From contig DATHTJ010000079.1 in NCBI GenBank assembly GCA_035463315.1, forward strand, positions 1 through 5,045: a DNA stretch of 5,045 bases, given 5' to 3'. The position numbers and the translations under genes were made by a program. The notes below the pieces were generated by a model that ran no database searches, was not told the origin of the DNA, and saw only the letters and a program-made list of their open reading frames with translations. Source of the stretch: GCA-003244245 sp035463315 (lineage in GTDB: Bacteria > Actinomycetota > Actinomycetes > Mycobacteriales > Pseudonocardiaceae). This document shows positions 1 to 5,045 of this stretch, one piece after another; position 1 is the stretch's first letter, and each line of letters opens with the position of its first letter.

Positions 1-459
1 GCTCATCCTGCCGAACGATCACACAGCGCAGCCGACAGAGGGGGCACCAACGCCACCCGTAAGAGGAATGTGCACCTTGCACTTGTCCCTTATGCTTAAG
101 AGGTCAGGTCACGGTATTCGGGCGCGCGGGGGAGACGAACAACGGGCACTGGACGAGAGTCCGATCCACTCGGCACCATTGTGAGCTCACCTGCCACCTT
201 GTCCGTGCTGTCCCACCAACCCCTCATGCGGGAGAGCGCAGGTGGTTCGGCGGCGTGCTCAACGTGCATCCGTGCTGATCCCGCCGCCGGGCCCTCCTCC
301 CGAGACGGCGGCGGGATCGGGGATGTTCCGACGGCCCCCGGTCTCGCCGTCTTCCACCTCGCTTCCCTCAGATCACTGGCCCGATTCCTTCCGGTCCTTG
401 TGCTACCCGGTGGCGAGGTCGTCGTAGGTGCGCTCTCCGTGGGCGGGGTGAGGTGACTT
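1..459. other. Stretch without a convincing gene, rich in small dyads
   Basis: I find no recognisable coding sequence here on either strand. A GTG-started frame at 181-456 (91 codons) lacks a ribosome binding site and has a low-complexity Ser/Ala/Gly-rich translation. A frame open from the left edge to a TAA at 97-99 could be the tail of an upstream gene, but its sequence is not recognisable. Dyads seen are GTGCA-3-TGCAC at 70-82, GGAC-GAGA-GTCC (a GNRA-type tetraloop) at 151-162, the perfect 10-bp palindrome GTGAGCTCAC at 181-190, and a long hairpin at 277-318. The stretch probably holds the end of an upstream transcription unit and the control region or leader of the gene at 460. No convincing -35/-10 pair could be assigned. 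Confidence 0.5.
277..318. terminator. Strong GC-rich hairpin, possible terminator or leader structure
   Basis: A perfect 13-bp inverted repeat has left arm GATCCCGCCGCCG (277-289) and right arm CGGCGGCGGGATC (306-318) around a 16-nt loop. The predicted RNA stem is very stable on either strand. No T-tract follows on either side, so it is not a textbook intrinsic terminator, although actinobacterial terminators often lack the T-tract. It lies 141 bp upstream of the gene at 460, so it could instead be a leader or attenuation structure. The inverted repeat is certain; the role is inferred. Confidence 0.45.
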
Positions 460-975
460 ATGGCCGCCCGTCAGCGCAAGATGCCGCTGCTATGCCTGCT
501 GATTCGTCTGGGCTGGCAACGTGATCCGGACCTATGGACGGTGCGCTGCCGGGATGGACACGGCCGCCGTGCCCGCTTGCGCGTCCGTCTGACCGCGACG
601 GGAGTCAGCATCGAGGCGCCCTTACCAGGACCAGCGCAGCTGGACTCGTGGCAGGTCGGGCAGCTGCGAGTAGCCCTGCGTGACGCGAACCTGTGCTTTA
701 GCGAACTCGCTGGCCCCGAGCAGCACCGCACCAGCTTCTCCTGCCCGGACCTGGCCAGGCTGCCACCGGGGAGCCCACCCGTGCGCCAGCGTGTCCAACT
801 GCTCCCATCGCCCGCTCGACCCACCGTCGCCCAGATCACCCACCGGCTTGCCATGTCATCGACGCCGGAACCGGAATATGACCATGACCTGGACACCGGT
901 CGTGACGCGGAAAGTGTCGGGGTCTGCTGCCACGCTGATGTCACTCAAGTCGTCCGGCCCTGGGCTCGGGCCTGA
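460..975 (+). CDS. Uncharacterised actinobacterial protein, 171 aa
   Basis: I do not recognise a named family, and no function is assigned. The first 80 residues or so look like a compact folded unit: a basic hydrophobic start (MPLLCLLIRLGW), then alternating polar and hydrophobic stretches suggesting beta strands (WTVRC, RARLRVRL, VSIEAPLPG), then a likely helix (SWQVGQLRVALRDANLCF, 63-80). The C-terminal half is Pro/Arg/Ser-rich with an acidic patch around 137-150 and looks disordered. There is no signal peptide or clear membrane segment. The ATG at 460 is supported by GAGG at 450-453 with 6-nt spacing; an in-frame ATG at 481 is the alternative start. The stop lies 14 bp before the DinB-like gene, so the two are probably one operon. 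The opposite-strand frame through this region lacks a better start and has no recognisable product. Confidence 0.65.
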   Translation: MAARQRKMPLLCLLIRLGWQRDPDLWTVRCRDGHGRRARLRVRLTATGVSIEAPLPGPAQLDSWQVGQLRVALRDANLCFSELAGPEQHRTSFSCPDLARLPPGSPPVRQRVQLLPSPARPTVAQITHRLAMSSTPEPEYDHDLDTGRDAESVGVCCHADVTQVVRPWARA

Positions 976-977
976 TC

Positions 978-984
978 GAAGGAG
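978..984 (+). promoter_or_regulatory. Ribosome binding site of the DinB-like gene
   Basis: GAAGGAG is a near-perfect Shine-Dalgarno sequence, 5 nt before ATG 990. It lies just after the TGA (973-975) of the preceding gene, which fits translation of both genes from one transcript. Confidence 0.8.
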
Positions 985-989
985 ATCGC

Positions 990-1589
990 ATGCGTGAAGC
1001 AGAGGTGTTCGTGTTGGCGGATCGGGCCCTCAACGGCGTCATCCAGCAGGTCAAGGACGACCAGTGGACGATGGCGATGCCGGCCGACTTCGCCATGCGA
1101 GGGGTGGACCACACCCCGACGCTGCGGGAGGTCGTCAACTACCACGCCTACGATGACGCCTGGGTGCCAGACATGCTGGCCGGCAGGACGATGGACGAGG
1201 CCGGCCGCGACAAGTTCGACGGGGACCTGCTCGGAGCCGACCCAAAGAGCAGCTTCGCGGCGATCGTGGATACGGCATGCGCGGCGGCGGCCGAGCTGGA
1301 TGATCCCGACCGGATCGTGCACTGCTCCTTCGGCGACTTCAGCGCGCGGGAGTACTTCTGGCAGATCAACGGCTTCCGTGGGCTGCGTGCCCATGATCTC
1401 GCGCTGGTGATCGGAGTCGAACCGCGCCTATCCGACGAGCTCGTGCAGGGGATCTGGGACGAGATCAGCCCGCACGTCGAGGAGTGGCGCGCGATCGGGG
1501 TGTTTCCTGCGGCTGTGCCCGTGCCGGAAAGCGCCCCGCTGCTGGATCGCCTGCTGGGCATCACCGGGAGGCCGCCGACCTCCTCCTGA
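990..1589 (+). CDS. DinB-like / TIGR03086-family putative metal-binding protein
   Basis: The 199-residue protein resembles the actinobacterial TIGR03086 branch of the DinB / mycothiol-dependent maleylpyruvate isomerase-like fold, a four-helix bundle that usually binds a divalent metal through histidines. Family-like segments are TLREVVNYHAYDDAWVPDML (44-63), the AGRTMDEAG...FDGDLLGADP stretch (64-85), FSAREYFWQINGFRGLRAHD (117-136) and the C-terminal VPVPESAPLLDRLLGITGR (176-194). Candidate ligands are H52, H111 and H135, but H52 and H135 appear offset from the positions I recall for typical members. Many relatives are thought to be thiol-dependent enzymes or metal proteins of unknown substrate, so none is named here. 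It is likely cytosolic, with no signal or membrane segment. GAAGGAG at 978-984, 5 nt before the ATG, fixes the start over the GTG at 994. It sits 14 bp after the gene at 460. Confidence 0.85.
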   Translation: MREAEVFVLADRALNGVIQQVKDDQWTMAMPADFAMRGVDHTPTLREVVNYHAYDDAWVPDMLAGRTMDEAGRDKFDGDLLGADPKSSFAAIVDTACAAAAELDDPDRIVHCSFGDFSAREYFWQINGFRGLRAHDLALVIGVEPRLSDELVQGIWDEISPHVEEWRAIGVFPAAVPVPESAPLLDRLLGITGRPPTSS

Positions 1590-1607
1590 CTCGGATCCCG
1601 ACGAAGC

Positions 1608-3473
1608 TCACTCCGTGTACAGGGCGTCCAGGACCTCCTGGTAGTTGGTCTCCACCACACGCCTGCGTACTTTCATGCTGGGAGTCAACTCGCCGGAGTC
1701 CACTGTGAGGTCGTGGTCGAGGATGACGAATTTCTTGATCTTCTCCCAGCGGTTGAGCTGTGTGTTGAGCTGTTGCACGTAGGTGTCGACCGTGGCGTGC
1801 ATCGTCGGCGAGGCCACTACCTGCTCATAGAGCATTCCGGCCATGCCGTGGTGGCTGGCCCAGTCCGCGACGGCGTCGGGGTCGAGCGTGATCAGGGCCA
1901 CGCAGTAGTTGCGCTGGTTGCCGTGCACGACCATCCGGCTGGCCAGCGGGCACACCGCCGCAAAAAGGCTCTCGATGTGGGACGACGCGATGTACTTGCC
2001 GCCGGAGGTCTTGAACAGATCCTTCTTGCGGTCGGTGATGCGCAGGAACCCGTCGGCGTCGATCTCGCCGATGTCACCGGTGGCCAGCCAGCCGTCACCG
2101 ACCAGCGCCTGGCCGGTCTCGTGCTCCAGGTGGTGGTAGCCGTCCATCACGCCGGGCCCCTTGATCATGATCTCACCGTCCTCGGCGATCCTGAGCTGGG
2201 TACCGGGCAGCGGCTGCCCGACGGTGCCGAGCTTGACGCGGTCCGGGCGGTTGGCCACCGAGGCGGCGGAGGTCTCGGTGAGACCGTAGGCTTCGAGGAT
2301 CAGGATGCCGGCGGCATGGAACCACTCCGCGATCTGCTCGGACAGCACCGCCGCGCCGGAGATGAAGAACCGCAGCCGGCCGCCGAATCGGTCGCGCACC
2401 TTGACCAAGACCAGCTTGTCGGCCACCTTGTGCGCAACCGCCAGTTGCCACGGTACTGGCCTGCCCTGCCTGACCCGGCGAGACACGTCGAGCGCGACCC
2501 GGCACGCCCAGTCGAAGATCTTGGCTTTGGGCCAGCCCGCCGAGTGGGCTGTGGCCACGATGCGCCCGTATGCCTTCTCGAAGACGCGCGGAGCCGCGCC
2601 CATGAACGTCGGACGCACCACGGCCAGGTTGGGCACGATCTGATCTATCCGCCCATCGACGGCGGTCGCGAAGCCCACCTGCAGCTGGGCGGTCAGCAAC
2701 ACCTTGCCGAACGCATGGGCCATCGGCAGCCACAGATACTGCAGATCGTCGACGTACAGCACATCCAGCGCGGCGATCGCGGCGCCCTCGTAGGTCCATG
2801 AGGAATGGCGCAGGCGGACCCCTTTGGGTCGCCCGGTGGTGCCCGAGGTGTAGATGAGGGTGGCGAGGTGGTCCGGGCGGATCGCCGCGATTTGCTCCTC
2901 GACGGTGTCGGGGTGCTCCGCGAGGTATGCCGCACCGAGTTCGCCCAGCCTGTCCAGGGAGATCACCCACGGGTCGTCGCCCTCGTCGGGTGTGCCGTCG
3001 AAGGTGACCACAGTGCGGACCGCGGGTAATGCGTGGCGCTGCTCGCGCAACTTGGTGATCTGCTCGTCATCCTCGGCGAAGACCACCAGGCTGCCGGAGT
3101 CGGCGAGGATGAAGGCGACATCGCCGGAGATCGACGACGGGTAGACGGTTGTGGTGGCCGCCCCGGCGCACATGACTGCGAGATCGGCCAGGATCCACTC
3201 GTAACGCGTCCCAGACGCTATCGCTACCCGCTGCTGCGCAGCGATGCCCAGGGAGACCAGCCCGGCGGCGAGCCGGGTGACCTGTTGTCCTGTCTCCTGC
3301 CAGGTCCGGGATACCCAACCGCCTCCAGCTGGGTACCGGTACGCCTCCCGATCCGGTGTCTGGGCGACCCGGTCGATGAACATCTGCGCCACGCTGGCCG
3401 CCCGGTCCGCGACCACGGCCAGGTTCTCGTTGCTCTGCCGGTGTGTGGTCTGCGGCGAACTGGTTTGTTCCAT
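1608..3473 (-). CDS. Long-chain-type acyl-CoA synthetase (AMP-binding, FadD15-like)
   Basis: This 621-residue ATP-dependent acyl-CoA ligase forms an acyl-adenylate and then the CoA thioester. The ANL-superfamily motifs are intact and in order: P-loop LIYTSGTTGRPKGV (206-219), A5 YGLTET (396-401), A7 DGWLATGDIG (460-469, with the ribose-binding Asp467), hinge region TDRKKDLFKTSGGKYI (480-495), and C-terminal ELTPSMKVRR (595-604), where K601 is the expected adenylation lysine. Length, the GAAPRVFEK segment (292-300) and the DLFKTSGGKYIA form match the long-chain FACL/FadD15 group rather than short-chain acetyl-CoA synthetases. The actual substrate cannot be read from sequence. The ATG at 3473 has only a weak GGA upstream; M31, at the edge of the conserved domain, is an alternative start. 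It follows the MHS transporter by 52 bp on the same strand, suggesting co-transcription and uptake-then-activation of a carboxylate. It is cytosolic or peripheral to the membrane, with no broken motif. Confidence 0.95.
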   Translation of the reverse strand: MEQTSSPQTTHRQSNENLAVVADRAASVAQMFIDRVAQTPDREAYRYPAGGGWVSRTWQETGQQVTRLAAGLVSLGIAAQQRVAIASGTRYEWILADLAVMCAGAATTTVYPSSISGDVAFILADSGSLVVFAEDDEQITKLREQRHALPAVRTVVTFDGTPDEGDDPWVISLDRLGELGAAYLAEHPDTVEEQIAAIRPDHLATLIYTSGTTGRPKGVRLRHSSWTYEGAAIAALDVLYVDDLQYLWLPMAHAFGKVLLTAQLQVGFATAVDGRIDQIVPNLAVVRPTFMGAAPRVFEKAYGRIVATAHSAGWPKAKIFDWACRVALDVSRRVRQGRPVPWQLAVAHKVADKLVLVKVRDRFGGRLRFFISGAAVLSEQIAEWFHAAGILILEAYGLTETSAASVANRPDRVKLGTVGQPLPGTQLRIAEDGEIMIKGPGVMDGYHHLEHETGQALVGDGWLATGDIGEIDADGFLRITDRKKDLFKTSGGKYIASSHIESLFAAVCPLASRMVVHGNQRNYCVALITLDPDAVADWASHHGMAGMLYEQVVASPTMHATVDTYVQQLNTQLNRWEKIKKFVILDHDLTVDSGELTPSMKVRRRVVETNYQEVLDALYTE

Positions 3474-3505
3474 CTGTCCAGTGTGGCTAAGGAGGGCTGG
3501 TTAAT

Positions 3506-3517
3506 CACCCTGGGGTG
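3506..3517. repeat. 12-bp palindromic element between the transporter and ligase genes
   Basis: CACCC-TG-GGGTG has 5-bp arms around 2 bp and sits in the 52-bp gap between the transporter stop and the ligase start. It could be an operator or a chance G/C-run dyad, and the stem is too short for a terminator. No T-tract is present, so read-through from the transporter gene seems possible. Confidence 0.25.
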
Positions 3518-3525
3518 GGGAGTCA

Positions 3526-4851
3526 CTAGAGGGCTGCGACGCTCGGCTGAGCCTGCCGCAAGTCGCGGTCTTTTGTCTCGGGGAGAGCTGCGGTGCAGCA
3601 CAGGCTGAGCAGGGCGAGCCCACACAGCAGAACGCCGATGGTGAAGCTGCCGAACGCTGCCGTCAGTGGTGCGGACACCAGCGGTGTGATCCCGCCGCCC
3701 ACGATGGCGGCCAGGTTGTAGCTCATACCGGCTCCGGTGTAGCGGTACTGGGTGGGGAACGTCTCGGGCAGGAACGCCCCAATGGGGCCATAGCCGATAC
3801 CTTCGAGCCCCAGGGTGACGATCAGGGCGACGGCGAAGGCCACCGGGGAATGCGTGTCCAGCAGCGGAAACAGAAGCAGCGACCACACCATTACGCCGCC
3901 GCAGGCCAGCATGATCAGAGTGCGCCGGCCGAACCGATCGGAGTAGATCGCCGAGAGGATGACGGTCAGCGCCATCGCCGCTCCGGCGACGATCCCGAGA
4001 GACAGCACCAGTGTGCGGCTCAGCGCCGCCCCGGTGGGGCTGGTGCCGTAGCTGGTGAGGTACGTCGTTCCCGTGTAGAATAGGGCAGTTAGTGCCGTTT
4101 GTGCTCCGGCCGCGAGCAGGATCTCCCGCGGTGCCTGCGTGAACACCTCCCGCAACGGGGTGTGGGTCGGCGGTGGTTGCCGCTGGGCGGCCCGGAACAC
4201 CGGCGTCTCCTCGATCTTCAACCGGACGTACAAGCCGGCTCCGACCAGCACGATGCTGATCAGAAACGGGATTCGCCATCCGTAGTCGAGGAAGGACTGG
4301 TTCCCGAGGGTGAGGTCGGTGACCAGGAACGCCGCGCTGGCCAGCGCAATAGCGATCGCCGGGCCGAGCTGGGGGAACATCGCATACCGCCCCCGCTGCT
4401 GCCGCGGCGCGTATTCCGTGGTCAGCAGTGTCGCGCCGGCCCATTCCCCGCCTACCGCGAGCCCCTGGGCGAACCTCAGCACGACGAGCAGGAGGGGGGC
4501 CGCGACCCCGATCGTGGCCGCGCCCGGCAGCAGCCCGATCAGCACGGTGGCGACGCCCATCAGCAGCAGCGTCGAGATGAGTGTCCGTTTGCGACCGATC
4601 CGGTCACCGAAGTGACCGAAGACCACCGCGCCGACCGGTCGGGCGATGAACGCCACGGCGAAGGTGGCAAATGAGGCCACCGTCCCGGCGGTGGCGCCCA
4701 GCGCCGGGAAGAACACTTTCGGGAACACCAGCGCTGCGGCCGTGCCGTAAATGAAGAAATCATAGAACTCGATGGTGGTCCCCACGCAGCTTGCGATGGC
4801 CACCCGGCGCATCCCTGCACCGGTGGCCATCGCCCCTTGTGTCCTATTCAT
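3526..4851 (-). CDS. MFS transporter, metabolite:H+ symporter (MHS) family
   Basis: This 441-residue inner-membrane permease has about twelve hydrophobic segments, roughly 16-38, 54-78, 92-109, 113-135, 160-178, 192-210, 243-265, 279-301, 313-331, 335-355, 375-395 and 400-422. MHS hallmarks are EFYDFFIYG (28-36), the loop 2-3 motif GHFGDRIGRKRT (79-90), RFAQGLAVGGEWAGA (126-140), GWRIPFLIS (191-199) with EETPVF (214-219), the second-half motif YSDRFGRRT (303-311), and LPETFPTQYRYTGAG (361-375). Known members (ShiA, ProP, KgtP, CitA types) import small organic acids or osmolytes with protons; the substrate here is unknown. The ATG at 4851 is preceded by GAGAG (4858-4862) with 6-nt spacing, better placed than the AAGGGG before the in-frame ATG at 4830. 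It is probably first in an operon with the acyl-CoA synthetase and is divergent from the OFA-like transporter. Confidence 0.93.
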   Translation of the reverse strand: MNRTQGAMATGAGMRRVAIASCVGTTIEFYDFFIYGTAAALVFPKVFFPALGATAGTVASFATFAVAFIARPVGAVVFGHFGDRIGRKRTLISTLLLMGVATVLIGLLPGAATIGVAAPLLLVVLRFAQGLAVGGEWAGATLLTTEYAPRQQRGRYAMFPQLGPAIAIALASAAFLVTDLTLGNQSFLDYGWRIPFLISIVLVGAGLYVRLKIEETPVFRAAQRQPPPTHTPLREVFTQAPREILLAAGAQTALTALFYTGTTYLTSYGTSPTGAALSRTLVLSLGIVAGAAMALTVILSAIYSDRFGRRTLIMLACGGVMVWSLLLFPLLDTHSPVAFAVALIVTLGLEGIGYGPIGAFLPETFPTQYRYTGAGMSYNLAAIVGGGITPLVSAPLTAAFGSFTIGVLLCGLALLSLCCTAALPETKDRDLRQAQPSVAAL

Positions 4852-4902
4852 CCGTTTCTCTCGGATCTCACACCATGGCCAATGAGTATCAGCTCGCCGT
4901 TT

Positions 4903-4923
4903 CGCTACCTCCTCTCAGTAGCG
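4903..4923. promoter_or_regulatory. Inverted repeat, candidate operator
   Basis: CGCTAC (4903-4908) and GTAGCG (4918-4923) are perfect 6-bp arms separated by 9 nt. The site ends 34 bp before the GTG of the OFA-like gene and begins 51 bp upstream of the MHS start codon. This arrangement suits a regulator acting on both genes. No regulator gene is in the window, and its family cannot be named from this dyad. Confidence 0.35.
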
Positions 4924-4941
4924 TCTGCAGCGTTCACCCGA

Positions 4942-4949
4942 GAGAGGAG
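4942..4949 (+). promoter_or_regulatory. Ribosome binding site that fixes the GTG start at 4958
   Basis: GAGAGGAG lies 8 nt upstream of GTG 4958. This spacing, and the transporter-like translation that follows, select the GTG as the start of the truncated + strand gene. Confidence 0.7.
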
Positions 4950-4957
4950 CGCCGCCA

Positions 4958-5045
4958 GTGGCTGCCAGATACCTCGACCGTTCGCGCATCGTCGCCCCAC
5001 CCGGCTGGAGCCGTTGGTTGATCCCGCCGGCCGCCCTGTCGATCC
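4958..5045 (+). CDS. N-terminal fragment of OFA-family (oxalate/formate antiporter-like) MFS transporter, cut by the window edge
   Basis: Only the first 29 codons are present. The translation begins (M)AARYLDRSRIVAPPGWSR and continues WLIPPAALSI. A short charged leader, then GWSRWL-(I/V)PPAAL running into the first membrane helix, is what I recall for actinobacterial OFA-family major facilitators, where the next residues are usually an HL-(S/A)-IGQAYAWSVF-type stretch. Family members exchange oxalate/formate or carry small monocarboxylates such as pyruvate; the substrate here is unknown. GAGAGGAG with 8-nt spacing supports the GTG start. The reading frame is open to the last base. It is divergent from the MHS transporter and may share its control region. 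The family call rests on few residues. Confidence 0.7.
   Translation, partial: MAARYLDRSRIVAPPGWSRWLIPPAALSI

Larger units (their letters stand above)
4852..4957. promoter_or_regulatory. Divergent intergenic control region between two transporter genes
   Basis: These 106 bp separate the start codons of the MHS transporter (- strand) and the OFA-like transporter (+ strand), so promoters for both must lie here or inside the genes. No convincing -35/-10 pair could be assigned; a weak -10-like GATACT is readable on the - strand near 4890. Both Shine-Dalgarno sequences lie at the margins. An inverted repeat at 4903-4923 is the best operator candidate. Confidence 0.6.

Noticed and set aside
181..456. 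GTG-started 91-codon frame ending 3 nt before the ATG at 460, as if translationally coupled
   Set aside because: No Shine-Dalgarno upstream, the start lies inside a palindrome, the translation is low-complexity and unrecognisable, and a strong hairpin crosses the frame. It could be a degraded fragment, but I cannot support it as a gene.
403..480. Minus-strand frame ending at TAG 403-405 (translation ending ERTYDDLATG), a possible tail of an old gene
   Set aside because: The frame runs back opposite the better-supported gene at 460-975, has no supported start, and the residues match nothing I recognise with confidence.
471..944. Minus-strand open frame of 157 codons opposite the 460-975 gene
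   Set aside because: Arg/Ser-rich shadow translation typical of high-GC antisense frames. The + strand frame has a Shine-Dalgarno and tight spacing to the next gene.
1644..1655. TGGT-4-ACCA dyad resembling a GntR/FadR-type operator
   Set aside because: It lies inside the coding sequence of the ligase near its 3' end and is readily explained by codon content.
1713..2801. Long + strand open frame (362 codons) inside the acyl-CoA synthetase gene
   Set aside because: It is antisense to a gene with every ANL motif intact. Its Asp/Val/His/Gly-rich translation is the usual complement of a GC-rich coding frame.
3489..3496. AAGGAGGG on the + strand, an excellent Shine-Dalgarno match
   Set aside because: No start codon at suitable spacing opens a plausible + strand frame; both flanking genes are on the - strand.
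3224..4444. Minus-strand 406-codon frame overlapping the transporter and ligase in another frame
   Set aside because: Its Arg/Pro/His-rich shadow translation spans the ends of two well-supported genes; no domain is recognisable.
1..5045. Search for tRNA, rRNA, known riboswitches, CRISPR repeats, transposases or attachment sites
   Set aside because: No conserved core, regular repeat spacing, transposase motif or flanking direct repeat was seen by eye.

Overview
The window is high-GC DNA with strongly GC-biased third codon positions, GTG as well as ATG starts, and a TIGR03086-type DinB-like protein. Together these point to an actinobacterium, possibly of the Pseudonocardia/Amycolatopsis kind; the genus is a guess. 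I see no rRNA, tRNA, CRISPR array, insertion sequence or phage gene.

Left part (1-1589, + strand): a stretch of about 460 bp without a convincing gene holds several dyads, the strongest a perfect 13-bp inverted repeat at 277-318. Two closely spaced + strand genes follow: an uncharacterised 171-residue protein (460-975) and, 14 bp later, a DinB-like/TIGR03086 putative metal-binding protein (990-1589). These two are probably co-transcribed.

Middle and right part (1608-4851, - strand): read from right to left, an MHS-family (ShiA/ProP/KgtP-like) major facilitator transporter (3526-4851) is followed after 52 bp by a 621-residue long-chain-type acyl-CoA synthetase (1608-3473). The likely reading is uptake of a carboxylate followed by CoA activation. 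The synthetase converges tail-to-tail on the DinB-like gene with only 18 bp between the stops.

Right edge (4852-5045): a 106-bp divergent intergenic region with one clean inverted repeat separates the MHS transporter from the first 29 codons of a + strand gene. That gene starts at GTG 4958 and its N-terminus resembles OFA-family (oxalate/formate antiporter-like) transporters; the window cuts it off. Two different organic-acid transporter types therefore appear to share one control region.

Nothing here is clearly a new system. The most useful leads are the divergent transporter pair with its shared dyad, the transporter/acyl-CoA synthetase pair, the shifted histidines of the DinB-like protein, and the unrecognised gene at 460-975.
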